Assembly (NCBI RefSeq): GCF_009870125.1
Contig: NC_046683.1
Coordinates: 61,271,869 to 61,335,868 of the forward strand
DNA from: Drosophila pseudoobscura
Lineage: Eukaryota; Arthropoda; Insecta; Diptera; Drosophilidae
Length of the DNA stretch: 64,000 nucleotides
Reading direction: 5' to 3'
In this document: positions 11,856-26,332 of the stretch, piece after piece
How the letters are laid out: each line of letters begins with the position of its first letter
Numbering within the stretch: position 1 is the stretch's first letter
Notes under the pieces: model-generated
What the model was told of the DNA's origin: nothing
Database searches by the model: none
Seen by the model: only the letters and a program-made list of their open reading frames with translations
Translations under genes and position numbers: made by a program

Positions 11856-12004
11856 AATCCAATATGTACCACTAACCCCCAGGGTTGTCTACACTTAGTG
11901 CCCTAACTAACTAGATAACTAACTAACTAACTCCAATCCAGCATTGTTAATCCCAACCGAAGTAGTCGCTACCTGAAGGTGCTTAGTGTTAGGCATTCAA
12001 TTCT

Positions 12005-12010
12005 AATAAA
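12005..12010 (+). terminator. poly(A) signal
   Basis: AATAAA about 150 bases after the stop at 11855; the expected 3' end of the unrecognised gene starting at 8931. Confidence 0.6.
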
Positions 12011-12211
12011 TGAAGTTCCATTTTAGATTTCTCTTGTTTAATGTTAACCAAAAAAAAAAGAAGATAATTATAGAGAATTGTACTTGTACATTGTATTTGG
12101 GGTTTGGGGTTTGTAGTTGCTAGATAAATGCAGGGTTAAACGCAATTGAATTTCATTTGTTAAGAATACTAGATGCGGCCTCCATTTGGTCTGACCCGCT
12201 CGAGCCACTCC

Positions 12212-14115
<1,904 letters not shown>

Positions 14116-15960
14116 TCAGCAAGCAAGCCCTCCAACGTACTCCCGTACTGTCTCGCAGTCTCCTAGTCTCCCAGTCTCACAGTCTCATTTCCGCTATATG
14201 TTTTCTGTCGTATATATCGCGTGAGCGTAGGCACACTCGGGGGGGCATCCCGATTCGCAGTCGTCGTTTGGCATATACCAGTAGTAGACTCTGAGTAGAG
14301 CAGCACTTGGCAGCCAGTCAAATTCATTATGAGTTGTATGTGGCACGGTGGCGTGGTATGTGGCTTGCTTATTAAAGGGGAGCTGTCGCCATGGCGCAAA
14401 GATTTTGTTTTTGGATCGAGTAATTCAATAAAAAACGAAAGCTGCCCGCCAGAGAGACAGAGAGCGAGAGAGAGAGACGACCAGAGAGAGGAGGCCTGGC
14501 AATTGACAACAACAATTTGTTGGAGGTGGATGGATGGGTTTCCTTTTCGGTCTCGGTCTCGGCATGTCTAAATCTGTCCGAATGCGTATTATTGCGTACA
14601 CATTGTGTACATATGTTATGTAAGGCCTGCTCGCCACTTATAGGGTGCCACCAGGACAGGCCCCTCTTTTTGTGGGGTCTAGTGGTAGAGGGTGCAACAG
14701 GTGGGGGATTTTGGAACGTACTAACATATGGAAAAATGGAATAGTAAAATAATTCGATTAAATATTCGATTCTTAAATAAGAAATTAAATATAATAATTG
14801 AGATTTGTGGCAAATATTATTTCACATAAATCGGAAAATATTTAATTTAAATATGAAATATATTTTTTAATGAAATAAATCAATTAAATAAAAAGAGAAA
14901 ATAATTTTAATATATTTTTAAATCTTATTTGTGTACATTTAGACCATTATTCATCTGTGATAAATGGAGCAATGTCAAATACTGAAATATCCACTTATCC
15001 ACAGAGTCTCCCGCTACTGGAAGCCCCCTCTCCCAAAGATCGTTCACTGTAGCTGAATGAATTCTTTTATGCACAAACCTAAGCCCAACACCGCCGTATA
15101 GCACAGATCAAATTAACCTTGAGTGGGAAATTGAATTTCATTTGGGAGTGGAGTGGGTCGAGACCCCCAGAGGCTGCCTCCGAAATTAGTGGAATATGGA
15201 ATGGCATTATGGAACCCACTCCAGACTTACATCAGACACGTGTTGTGCTCGATCCGATAGTGCAATGGATTGGCATTAATTGGGAATCATTTTCCGACCT
15301 GGCCCCAAAAGCTTATCAGCTCCGGCTCCGGCTGTACAGTGCACGGTGACCAGTGCAGTACAGTACGGACTACCACCAGCCGTGGGTCGGCCTTGAGATC
15401 CGTAATTATTCCACTGCATGACGTGCGCGTAGATGCTTTTTGCATACAGAAAATCGAGTAAATATTATGGCATATAGAACTAAAAATATTATTTGTTTTC
15501 CATGTGTGCGGAAAACAGCTGAGAATTGTTCACTTGTTGCCTTCCCCTTCCTGTCGCCAGGCGACAAAAGTGAAAAGAAAGATGGAATTGGCTTTGGCAG
15601 TTATCGTGAAACAAATTAAATATATTAGGGAAGCGTTATGCTATTGTGTACGACTGTTTGTGCCTTGCCCAGCGAAGCGTCTCCGAGGAAAAGAAACAGA
15701 AAGCAGAGAGCCCCCACAAAAACTGGCGACTCTTTATGTAATCCCATTAAAAAAAATAGCTGATGATTTAAGCGCTTTATGAGGCCTTTAATTTGATTTA
15801 GAAAAAGTGAGACCCACAGCCCACGGAGCCAAGGAAATGATAGTCCCAACTGTTGTCAGATAAAAGGGAAAATATTGAAAAAAAGTATGTAAGGTGCATA
15901 CGAGTATTTCCATCAAAGACTGGAGCCAGCTAGGATTCCTGAAGAGATCCATTTTATCCA

Positions 15961-16770
15961 TTAAAGATCCTTTGTAGACCTGGCTGGGCAAACCACTAAT
16001 TCCCAATTCTCTTGGCCTTCATTTGCACAAGCAATTTCCTCATCTAATAGCCTCGTCATTTCACTTGCAATTTCATTATGAGCAGCACATAAAACACCTG
16101 AGAGACCAGAGACCAGGCCTGGCCTGGCCCATTCCCCCCCAAGAGCGACCTCTGAGCTGTGGTCACAGTTCACCTGCTCCATACCATCCCCATGCCCCAT
16201 ACTCTCATCCAACACAGCAGTATCTTCTCCCCAAAGAAGTGAGTGAGAATCAGCCAAGTGTGGCGCCAAGAGTGGAATCCAGCTCCAGCTCCGACTCCGA
16301 CTCCAACTCCGACTCCGATATTGCACAGGCAGGAAGCCCTCTGCTCTCTGTGTGTGAGGCCTGGCGCGCTCAAGCCAACATTTTTTGTAGAAATCTTGAG
16401 TAATCTGTGGGGCCATAACATTTTTTGTGCCAGCCCAAACAGTTTTCGCGTGCATTCCAAACGAGACGGTTCGTTCGGCTAAGAAAAGGCTCGCCAGATT
16501 GCAAAAGTCACCTACCTTCCCGATAAATTCCAAGCGAATTAGTTGGTGATTTATTTTGAAGTGCGTTGGAAAGTGATTGAAATTCGAATGGGGCCAAAAG
16601 GCTACAAATTGTTCTAGGGATTGAGAAAGTATATGCGAATTTCGCTGGAATTTCAAATCTTTAAGAACAAATAAACACAAGTGCTGTATTCCAAAAAAAT
16701 AACAAGGATATTTGATTGGAGACTGTTGAAATTGAGTAAGTCTGAGGCTCAAAGTTAAAAAATTCCTCAT
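15961..16770 (-). CDS. long open reading frame of doubtful coding status
   Basis: A true ATG at 16770 opens 269 codons without a stop in sequence otherwise empty of genes. No domain, signal peptide or membrane segment is recognised. The middle runs through a (GACTCC)n repeat that reads Arg-Ser-Trp repeats, and the first third is rich in Phe, Leu and His in a way typical of AT-rich non-coding DNA. Probably chance, but it is long enough to note. Confidence 0.15.
   Translation of the reverse strand: MRNFLTLSLRLTQFQQSPIKYPCYFFGIQHLCLFVLKDLKFQRNSHILSQSLEQFVAFWPHSNFNHFPTHFKINHQLIRLEFIGKVGDFCNLASLFLAERTVSFGMHAKTVWAGTKNVMAPQITQDFYKKCWLERARPHTQRAEGFLPVQYRSRSWSRSRSWSWIPLLAPHLADSHSLLWGEDTAVLDESMGHGDGMEQVNCDHSSEVALGGEWARPGLVSGLSGVLCAAHNEIASEMTRLLDEEIACANEGQENWELVVCPARSTKDL
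16279..16320. repeat. (GACTCC)n tandem repeat
   Basis: Seven imperfect hexamers (CAGCTCC, CGACTCC, CAACTCC variants). Simple repeat. Confidence 0.85.
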
Positions 16771-17296
16771 ATGGTTTCAGAAATTTGTAATTTTATTGAT
16801 TTTTAAAGGGGAATACTCTAATTCATAATTTTGGAGGGAAGTATTGAGTGTTGAAGGGGGTCTTTTTTTAGGAATAAATCCGTACTTAACGCTGAAATCT
16901 TTTCTTTTACTTTGATAATTGGTTTCCTTAGGAATAAATCTGTACTGAATGCTTTCTTCTTTGACTTTCTTCGGGGACCAAATTCGCAAGCCATGCATAA
17001 ACCCTGAACCCACATCTATCTATCTATCTGTCTAAGCCACCTAAATCTGTATTCATTTGATAAAAGAACCGTTTGTAGAACCAAACAGTTACTTAATTAG
17101 GGGAGATGGTCGGTACCCCGTGCCAGAGAGAGGGAGAGAGAGAGAGAAATCAGAGCAGACTGGAGCCAAGGAAAAGCTGGTGAAACTGTCGCCAGAGAAC
17201 TCCATGGGGACGGGCAGGCGGGCGGATGGGAGGGCGGGCCTTCACTTAGTGTGACTCCAAGGCGTGCAATGCAAAGTCTGCCAAAGAAATTACACA

Positions 17297-17341
17297 CAGA
17301 TACAGATACAGCTGCAGATACAGCTGCAGATACAGATACAA
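17297..17341. repeat. (CAGATA)n / CAGCTG repeat
   Basis: Alternating ACAGATA and GCTGCAGATA units over about 45 bases. Simple repeat. Confidence 0.85.
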
Positions 17342-18552
17342 ACACATAGACCCGAACAATGATGAAAACGACAATAATTTCAAGGTTCGTTTGATGTAAA
17401 CTCCGCTGCGCATGCGTAGAAGCTGACTCCGAATCCGAATCCGAATCCGGCGCTCTACCAGCGGTATTCGTTTCACTCTATTCCGTAGTTTTCGTTTCAC
17501 TCTATTCCATAGCAGCTTTGCAGCTGCTTGTTTTGTGTGTTGTTGTTTTTTTTTTTTTTGTTAAATGATTACAAAATTTTCGTTGAAAAGCCATGTTACG
17601 CTTCTTGGCGCAAAAAAGTTTCTTTTTTTCGGTTCGAGTTGCGCAGTTGCATGTGGGGGTATCTACTATGGATGGATATAATGTCTATACGTTATAGAGA
17701 CAAGAAAAGACAGACCAGACCAGACCAGACGAGTCTTTGGTAGGGGTCTATTGCACAAGAGAGCCCTCGTTCGCACAACTTCCTGTCGTACGACCTGACC
17801 ACAAAATGAAACAGCAGCTTTATGAGGCGTTAGAAGTGCATCTAAAGATGAATGGATCTATACAAAAGGTTATTTGTTTTCTAGATAGAGGAAGTACGCG
17901 TGGTAATGGTTCGATAAGCATTTGCAAGACTCTTATATAAAAGAGTGCACTTGGAGTTCAATTTAGAAGCAGAGATTCACAGATACGCTGATCTACAATA
18001 AATTATATTAATCATTGAACACCTGGCAGATAAACCTACATCAGTCCCTTGATTATTTTTATATTTTATGAGCGGCTCAGCTGATGGAAAAATTACCTAA
18101 AATTAGTACTACAACTAGTTTAAATATGAAGTAATAGACATAGGTAAATGCCCATTATTTTCATGTAAGGGGAGTATCTTATCGCTGGGAATGTACACAC
18201 GGTAACCTTTCAATTGATATCTGCTGGCAGTCAAACAAATCTTAGGATTCAATCAGCGATTTCTGACTAGTTTAAACCGCCAAAAATGAATCAAATCACG
18301 CCAGACGCCCACAAGAGCAGGGAAGGCCCCTCCAATAGGGCCCAACAGGTGAGGGATTGCTCAGGCACTCGATTGGATGTTTGAAGGCAGTATCTAATCG
18401 ATTGATTTAGTACTAAATCCCGCAGTAAATTCAGGCAAAGTTCCTCAGTGGTACTTGCACTTGAGACACTCTCTTGAGTGTCCCCCCAGCCAGATAATGC
18501 GAGTGCGGTCATTCATTAAATTGCATTTGCTTTATTTATTTTGGGATCGTGT

Positions 18553-19810
18553 CTAGCGGCTCTCGTACTCGTTGATGCGCTCGATGATCGGATCGTTGAC
18601 CAGCTCCTTTACGTTCTTGGCAATGATGAAGTCCAAGTGGTTGAAGCTCTGGACGGGCACGCGATGGTCCTCCGCTAGGTGGGTGAACCGGGAGACCAGG
18701 GTGTCCACGTCCTCGGGGCCGCACAGGGCGTCGTTGTGGCTCGAGTAGGAGTGTGTTTCGGCGGTGATTAGGTCCAGATCGTAGTCGGGCGGCAGGTCCT
18801 GGCCGTACAGCTCGTTGTTCTTCTTCGTGCCCCAGTCGTACTGGCGGAACGCGTGCGACTTCCACAGCTGCAAGTAGTGGATTCCCTGGTTGCTGGAGGA
18901 CCCGGCCGGATGGGTCTCAACCAGCACTGACATGGAGCTCTGGAAGAACAGTGTGGTCAGGAGATGAATGGTTCTGAATCGGGAACGAATGACTTACAGA
19001 ATTGGCGTTCTCGTAGCCACCGTTGGCGAACATGACGAAGGCGTTCTTGCAGATTGCGTCCGAGAGATGGCAGCCATTGTCCACCACGCGATTGACCAGG
19101 TTGTTGTGCGGGATCAGCTCGGTGTCCACCAGCAGCTGGTTCCAAATGCCGCCGGGGGTGCCCACCAAGGGTCCCAGGGCGTTGAAGACGAACGAGGTGC
19201 CGTGCGCGAAGAAGGCGCAGGGAGCCAGCAAGTGGCCGGTTGCGATCTTGTCGTTGTACTCGGGACGCTCGGAGAGCAGCACCAGGTAGACGGTGGTGCC
19301 CTGCGAGTGGCCGGCGTAGTGCACCTTGGGGAAGTCGGTAACGTCGATGATGTAGTCGATCATGGCGGCAATGTCGATGGTGCCGATCTCGTGCCAGTCA
19401 AAGTGCCAGAACTTGTAGCTGTTCAGGGAGATCTTCTGGTTGGCCCGCGAGTAGATGTTGCCACGGGCATTGCCCAGCCAGACGTCGTAGCCGGCGTCGG
19501 CCAGCAGGTAGGCTAGGGAGTTGTCCGGCCCGGAGCAGAGGAAACAGTCCGAGTTGCTGAACAGGCCGTGCTGCAGGAGGACGGGCGGGCGCCTCTGGTT
19601 CTGGTTCTGCAGCTTGTGCGAGTACGGGATGCGGAACAGGGTCAGCACATAGCCGTCCTCGGTGACCACCTCGTGAGCCTCGGCCGGATACCCGTGGGAT
19701 CGGATGCGCTGGTCCGACTTGACGATCTCACTCAGACAGTAATCGGACTTCTCGGCGACGACCAGGCCAGCGGCCAGAATGAACAACAAAGCGTAGGCGA
19801 TGGGACCCAT
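18553..19810 (-). CDS. mag: acid lipase / cholesterol esterase (magro)
   Basis: Secreted gut lipase of the alpha/beta-hydrolase acid lipase family. Magro hydrolyses dietary triacylglycerol and cholesterol esters (known from D. melanogaster). Exons 18998-19810 and 18553-18939, joined in phase 0 across a 58-base intron, give 399 aa, the usual length. I chose the ATG at 19810 because a longer upstream reading has no ATG. A signal peptide covers residues 1-19. The catalytic triad is visible: Ser in GHSQGTT (near residue 172), Asp in GPEDVD and His in NHLDF near the end. The oxyanion motif is LQHGL. Its promoter has a TATA box and Inr. The identification rests on sequence and on the neighbours (atk, threonine dehydrogenase), as at 77C in melanogaster. 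Confidence 0.85.
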
Positions 19811-19847
19811 GCTGATATCAATAGAGACCTCAGGGTCTTGCTTAGCC

Positions 19848-19875
19848 AACTGACCGCGGAGGAGGCCTATATATA
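19848..19875 (-). promoter_or_regulatory. TATA box and initiator of magro
   Basis: On the minus strand, TATATATA at 19875-19868 lies about 24 bases before TCAGTT (19853-19848), an exact arthropod initiator. This puts the start of transcription at about 19851, some 41 bases before the ATG. Confidence 0.75.
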
Positions 19876-20277
19876 GTTCGAGCCACCCGCCTTATCGGCT
19901 GATAGAGCACCGCTTTCGTGCCCCTGATTTATTGAGATACTCTTGTCTCTGGGAATGTCCGCGCGAGCACCTGCTACAGCGCAGTGCAGCCTGATATAAC
20001 TACCACAAGGGGGGTCTGATTCCCCAGTCAATAGTTCGGTTGAACTCTTCGCTTTTATCAAACATAAGTTATATTTACTTCAGTCTACTCCGTCTGTTAA
20101 ATCCCCTTGATATACGATGACAAATTCCGAATGTTTTGCCACTCTTTTCATGGTCTTCGTAGTTCAAATATCCTAGGTCCTAACATCGCTCTCTTATGCC
20201 CCACAGCTATGCCCCAGATTGGCCTACCGCAGTTTGTGCAACCCACTCAGCCGATGGTCTAACGCTAGCCCGTTTAC
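19876..20277. other. shared upstream region of magro and artichoke
   Basis: About 400 bases between two divergent genes. Near 19893 lies CTTATCGGCTGATAG (GATA-type sites read on the minus strand), which would suit a gut-expressed lipase. No gene is seen and no clear TATA for artichoke. Confidence 0.4.
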
Positions 20278-23200
20278 ATGATGATACTCCAGATCTTGCT
20301 GCTGCTCTGTGCTGGGACACTCCTGACCAGGGCCGACAGCTGTCCGCCCTCTCAGGCCATCCTGCCCTGTCGCTGTTCGCTGCGTGGCAAGGAGATACAG
20401 ATATGGTGAGTGGAACCAGGGAACTGCCTTCTCCAGCTTAAGGGTGCCATTGTTCTTCATCAGGTGCTCGCACAGCAATCTGCCCCAAATCATGGACGGG
20501 CTGAAGGCCGTGGAGCGGAATATCAAGAGCCAAATCGATGAGCTGGTGCTGGAGAACAATCAGCTGCCGGCGTTGCCGGGTCGCTTCTTTGGTAACCTGC
20601 AGATTGTGCGGCTGATGCTGCGCTACAACAGCATCGAGCGGGTGTCCAACGGCTGGCTGAACGAGCTGGAGAACAGCCTGGTGGAGATCTTCATCGTGGA
20701 GCCGCAGCTGCGGAGCATTCCCGCGGAGAGTCTCAATGGCATGATCAATATGCTGGCCATAACCATACAGAGCGACGAGCTGAAGCATCTGCCGGACTTC
20801 TCGGGCCTGCTCAGCCTCACGTACCTGAGTGTGCAGACGGGATCCCTGCTGGAGCTGGCGCCCCACATTTTCCGGCACTTGCCCAAGCTGCAGCACATCC
20901 ACATCACGGGCGGATCGGGTCTGACCCGACTGGAGGCGGGCCTGTTCGATGGCCTGATCTCACTGAAGAACCTGGACCTTTCGCACAACGGACTCAACTG
21001 GATCCATCTGCGGGCCCTCACCCGATTGCCCAATTTGGTCAGCCTGAAGCTGTCCCACAATCAGATCAGCGATGTGGGCATGATCGGGCGCATTGTCAAG
21101 GACTTGGAGCACCTGAAGAAGCTCAGATTGGATCACAACATCATCAATGTCATCGAAGACGGGTCGTTTGTGGATCTGCCCAATCTGTCGGAGCTGCATC
21201 TGAACGACAATCGCATCACCGAGCTGCAGTACGGCGCCTTCCTGCGCACGCCTCAGCTGAAGACAATCTATCTGCAGAACAACCTCATCCGGCGCATACA
21301 TCCGGAGTCGCTGCTCCAGGCCAGTGGCAGTGGCGTCGAGGCCGTCCACATCTACAACAATGAGATTGGCCATGTGGAGGCCTTGAGGGCGCTGCTCGAC
21401 GCCCTGCCCACGCTGCGCTACCTCGACATGAGCGGCAACCTGTTGAGTGATCTGCCCTATGGCGCGCTGCGGGGTCACGGCACCTTGGAGCAGCTGCATC
21501 TGAACAACAACCAGCTGAGGCTGATTGAGCGGGACGCCCTGATGGCCATGCCCGCCCTGCGAGAGCTGCGCATGCGAAACAACAGTCTTTCCTCCGATCT
21601 GCCGCTGCCGTTCTGGAATCTGCCGGGCCTCAAGGGCCTGGACCTGGCTCAGAATCAGTTTGTGCGAGTGGATTCCCAGCTGCTGGCGGGACTACCTTCG
21701 CTGCGGCGGCTCGATCTCAGCGAGAACGGACTGAGGGAGCTGGCTCCGAACAGTTTCCGGCACAATCCTTTGCTGGAAACCCTCAATATATCCTCCAATG
21801 GGCTGTCAAAGATTCACTCCTCCACGTTGCTGCACCTGGAACGGCTGTTCGAGGTCGATGCCAGCTTTAACCAGCTGACCGCGGTGATCGCGGGCCTGCC
21901 ACGCATTGTGGAACGCATCTCCCTGAAGGGCAACGAGATCGGATCTCTGCCCGCTGCGGCCAGCAAGTCCCTGCAGCTGCCCAACCTGCGCATGCTCGAT
22001 CTCAGCCAGAACCGCATCGAGCAGCTGCCCAGGCACGGCTTCGAGGGCGCCGCCCAGTTGCGGGTCTTGAGCCTGGCCCAGAACCAGCTGCGCCAGCTGG
22101 AGGACACCTCCTTTATAGGCATCCAGCGGCTGGAGTTGCTCCATCTGCAGGAGAACCAGCTGGGGGAGGCCGACGAGCGGGCTCTGTTGCCCCTGGCGGA
22201 GCTGCGAAATCTCAACCTGCAGTCGAACAAACTGGAGGCCATCACCGACAACTTCTTCTCGAACAACAGTCGCCTGGAGCAACTGGATCTGTCCCGCAAC
22301 CTGATACGCAGCATCTCCCCGACGGCCTTCGATACGCAGAGATCTCTTGAGTATCTCGACCTGTCCGGCAACGGCCTGCTGGACATATCGGTGGGCCTGG
22401 GTAACCTGCACAGCCTTCGGGACATCGACCTGAGCTACAATCAGATCTCGCGTGTCCAGTCCGATGTCATTGGGGGATGGCGCAACGTCGTCGAGATTCG
22501 TTTGTCCAACAATCTGATCGTGGAACTGCAGCAGGGCACCTTCCGGAACCTGCCGAAACTGCAGTATCTGGATTTGAGCAGCAATGAGATCAGGAATGTC
22601 GAGCCAGGTGCCCTCAAGGGTCTCGATGAACTGCAGGAGTTCGTTCTCGCAGACAACAAGCTGGTGGAGCTGAAGGATCATGTCTTCGAGGAGCTCCCCA
22701 GTCTGCTGGCCTCCCATTTCCAGTACAACAAGCTGCGCTACATCTCCCCGGAGAGTTTTCACAATGCCAACTCCCTGGTGTTCCTGAACCTGTCCAACAA
22801 TCACTTCAGAAATATGGAGAACATTGGTCTGCGCAGCATGCGCAATCTGGAGGTCCTGGACTTGTCCACCAATGGGGTCAAACTGGTCTCGACAATGCCA
22901 CTGAAGGCTCTCAATTGGTTGGTGGAACTGAAAATGGATAACAATCAGATATGTCGGATACAGGTGGGACTTCTTCACCCTTAATTCCTATATGCCCTCT
23001 ATATATGTTTTGTTGTACTCTTCCAGGGTGCTCCGTTTGAGACCATGCCCAGGCTGCGGGTCCTCTCCATGCGAAACAATCAGCTGAGAAGCATCAAGGA
23101 GCGCACCTTCCGGAATCTCAGAGGGAACATAGCCATCTTGGATGTGGATGGTAAGACCTAGTCTAACAAACAGCAAAAAACCAAATGAAAACCCCTACTA

Positions 23201-25111
23201 TATCCCACTCCAGGCAATCCCATTGACTGCAACTGTGAGATGCAGTGGCTTTCGGTTTGGCTGCAGGAAACAAACTTCCCGTATCCCGGGCCCAAGTGCC
23301 AGGATGGACGTCTCCTGAGGGCCGCCCGCATGGAGCGGAGCTTGTGTGCGGGCGTGGATGTCTTTAACAATAATGAACGGACAGAGGCCAATCATCTGCC
23401 GCTGCTCAACGAACACGGCGATGTCTTCCAGCGGGACTTGCCCGAGGACTTCACCGACGAGTGTGAGGTGTTCGAGGCCACGAGGCAGCCCGGCGACCGA
23501 CCCATGGTGGGTGAGAGCGAGTACTTCTACGATCAGTATGTGGACTCCACAGATCCGCCGGACGCGGCCAACACAGTGCTGAGCACCTCGCAGCGCCCGA
23601 AGCCCGTTCCCACGCTCAACAGCAACATCGACCTGAATAACACACTGCTCCACACCAAATACTTCAACAGACGTCCACAGCCGGGGGCTGGAGCCGCCGG
23701 AGGCGGTTCTCCCTTCACCTTCTTTGGCTATCCCATTCCCAGTGTGAGTCTGGGCCGGTTCTTTGGCTTTGGGGATCGCGGCCGCAAGCAGCGAACGGAT
23801 GGGAACGATGAGATGCCGGCCACGCATCGCATGGCCAGCATCAACCTGCCCAGCGGTCGGGGCAAGACGCGGATGTATCAGCCCAACAGCGCAGAGTTCG
23901 AAAAGTACTTGAAGGAGCAGCAGCAGCAGCAGAATGTGGCCAGAAACCGCTACATGGAAGTGGACACCACCACCAACTCGGCTGAGGAGACACTGAGCAA
24001 TGAGAGCGGCGGGTCGGCCACAACAGTCGGAGTTTTTCGCACAACCTTCCGGGAACCGTCGAGCATCGAACGCGGAGGCTTCCGCCCCATTGTGCCGGCC
24101 CATGTGGGTGGCTTCATGCCCGTCCATGACCCGCAGCAGCGACGAGGTCTGGTGGAAGCTGTTAACGTCACAGGAAAGAATCCGGAGCCGGCCCAGGCCA
24201 AGGCCGAGCGTAACTTTATGCCCATTTCCGTATATCCTCGCCCCAGACCCACCCCCAATAGTGTGGAGAGTGTCGAATCGGCCACATATGATGTCACGGA
24301 GATGACGCCCGATGTGACCACCATAGTTCCGCTTGTCCAAAGCACAAGAGGAGCGACCACGCGACCCACAACCACAACGAGGGCCACAACAACCACTGTT
24401 AGGACTACAACCACCACCACCACCACCCCTGAGCCTACAATTGTAAACGATTCCTCCTCGGGCAGCGAGCAGGAGCAACTGGACTCGCACTACGATGATG
24501 ATGATTTGGAGGCGCAGTCGGTGACCTTGCTGCGACCTCCGCCCCTGGTGCAGACAACCACGGCGGAGACAATTTTGCTGATTCCACCTGCAGAGGAGCA
24601 TGTGGCACAGATCAAGAGCCACTCCTGGGTGACCACGACGACTCCACAGAGCCCCAGTGACTACCAGGCCACTCCAGTGCGCTCGACAAGCACGGTGCCA
24701 CCGCCTGCCCCGCCACCTCCATTGCGGAGCGGTGGGCGATCCACCATCACCAAGGTCTTTACTCCGCACCAACCACAAGGGGCTCAGCCCACAGCGGAGG
24801 AATACCAGCGCACCACGCCCAGTGCGGACAACGAGGGTCTGGCCAGCGAGCATCAGCTAACCGCGCAGAAACGCACAGAGCTGGAGCTCTTGCAAGTGGA
24901 TCGGCTAGACCGCAAGGATGGCATGGACTGGTACTACGAGAGCTTCAAGAAGAAGCGCGACTTTAATGGCGGGGCTGCAGTGCGAAAAGCAGCCCACAAG
25001 GAGGTGTTCTATGGTGGCATCCCCTCGGATGGGGAAAGTACGGGCAGCTGGAACCGATTCAACAAGAAGGAGATCATCTTTCTCAGCTTTTTATTGTTGT
25101 GGAGGCTCTAA
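20278..25111 (+). CDS. atk: artichoke, large leucine-rich-repeat extracellular protein
   Basis: Exons 20278-20405, 20464-22963, 23027-23150 and 23214-25111 join in frame to 1549 aa (the melanogaster protein is, from memory, about 1535). Two in-frame ATGs open it (20278, 20281). Signal peptide residues 1-20; Cys-rich LRR N-cap (CPPSQAILPCRC); about 30 leucine-rich repeats of LxxLxLxxN type to about residue 915; LRR C-cap (NPIDCNCEMQWL) split over exons 3 and 4; then an unstructured Thr/Pro-rich tail with two poly-Thr runs. The last 13 residues are hydrophobic (IIFLSFLLLWRL) after a Lys pair, as in a GPI signal. Artichoke is an extracellular-matrix LRR protein needed for ciliated sensory structures. 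The 3' end meets a minus-strand snoRNA host gene. Confidence 0.87.
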
Positions 25112-25187
25112 GAGAGCGAGCGTGTTAAACAGTTTGTTAAGATCTTTGATATAGACAATTAATATATTGAATTTTTTTGTATATTTA

Positions 25188-25193
25188 AATAAA
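25188..25193 (+). terminator. poly(A) signal of artichoke
   Basis: AATAAA 77 bases after the stop codon. A minus-strand AATAAA at 25215-25210 for the convergent snoRNA host gene lies about 20 bases away, so the two transcripts probably overlap at their 3' ends. Confidence 0.7.
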
Positions 25194-25331
25194 ATCTTTA
25201 TTTTATATATTTATTCCCCGTCTAGAAACGGGAGTCGTCTAAAAGCTCTGTCGCTTGACATTGCCTGTAAAATAAAAAAAAGGAAATAAATACCAAAATA
25301 TAAATAAAGGACTGTAGCTTATAAAGTATGT

Positions 25332-25404
25332 GATCAGATGGTGATGCATGTTAATAGGATTTCAACATAATTGCTCTGAGATTGGTATGAAGTTGTCATC
25401 ATTA
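25332..25404 (-). ncRNA. box C/D snoRNA, copy 1 of 6
   Basis: C box ATGATGA (25402-25396) and D box CTGA (25337-25334), about 73 nt, with complementary flanks weak. The 16 bases before the D box (AACATGCATCACCAT) are shared by all six copies and are the likely guide. The target is not identified. Confidence 0.8.
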
Positions 25405-25562
25405 TGGGAATATGGCTCTTAATAAGAAAAAATGGGTTAATACCTTCAGACGAAGGGATCCATTGAGCTCGTACTTCTCTAGCTAACACAGCCTGTAAAA
25501 TATAAAAAAAGAGCAAATTAATAAACGAAAACACAGAATAAAGTCTAAATAATGGCTAATTA

Positions 25563-25635
25563 TATCAGATGGTGATGCATGTTAATAGGATTTCAACATA
25601 ATTGCTCTGAGATTCGTATGAAGTTGTCATCATTA
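25563..25635 (-). ncRNA. box C/D snoRNA, copy 2 of 6
   Basis: C box ATGATGA at 25633-25627 and D box CTGA at 25568-25565. Nearly identical to copies 1, 4 and 5 (one change, ACGAATC for ACCAATC before the internal D' region). Confidence 0.8.
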
Positions 25636-25801
25636 TGGGAATACTTGTTCTAAATAATCAAGAAGAATCGAGTATTTACCTTTCAAAGGATGGACAGACC
25701 AATTTCTTTCGGGGTAAGCGCCTAATATTGCCTGTAATATATAAAAAGATGAGGTTTTAATCACAGTTCTCTTACATAAGAGTTTGCTTTATGAAGTATG
25801 T

Positions 25802-25874
25802 GATCAGATGGTGATGCATGTTAAAAAGATTTCAACATAATTGCTCTGAGTTTGGTATGAAGTTGTCATCATTT
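25802..25874 (-). ncRNA. box C/D snoRNA, copy 3 of 6
   Basis: C box ATGATGA at 25872-25866 and D box CTGA at 25807-25804. Differs from copy 1 by CTTTTTAACATG in place of CCTATTAACATG and by ACCAAACTCAG near D'. Confidence 0.8.
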
Positions 25875-26030
25875 AGAAGTATGTATAGCTATAAATAATG
25901 AAATATTACCTTCAGACGAAGGGATCCATTGAGGTCGTACTTCTCCAGCTAACACGCAGCCTGTAAAATATAAAATAGGAGCAAATTAACAAACGCAAAC
26001 ACTTAATACAGTTTAAATAATGGCCGATTA

Positions 26031-26103
26031 TATCAGATGGTGATGCATGTTAATAGGATTTCAACATAATTGCTCTGAGATTGGTATGAAGTTGTCATCA
26101 TTA
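26031..26103 (-). ncRNA. box C/D snoRNA, copy 4 of 6
   Basis: C box ATGATGA at 26101-26095 and D box CTGA at 26036-26033. Same core as copy 1. Confidence 0.8.
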
Positions 26104-26332
26104 TGGTGATATGGCGATTAATAATTGAAAATGGGCTTTTACCTTTAGACCCGTTGACGACTCGCTCTATCCTATGTGTATAGGAAAGTGTTCTGCTGCT
26201 GTGCAGCTGTAAAGTTTAGACGAACGGATCCATCGTCGTCCGATATGGATATCGGCTATCACATGCTGTAAATATAATAAGAGCAAATTAACAAACGCAA
26301 ACACTTAACACTGTTTAAATAATGGCCGATTA

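Noticed and set aside
21806-22978. Antisense open frame of about 390 codons opposite the artichoke LRRs
   Set aside because: Shadow of regularly repeated LRR codons (CTG, CAG, AAC read backwards).
23198-24853. Large antisense open frame (about 550 codons) opposite artichoke exon 4
   Set aside because: It mirrors the coding strand's biased third positions and low-complexity Thr/Pro/Gln stretches; no family, no ATG context or splicing, and the sense strand is clearly coding.
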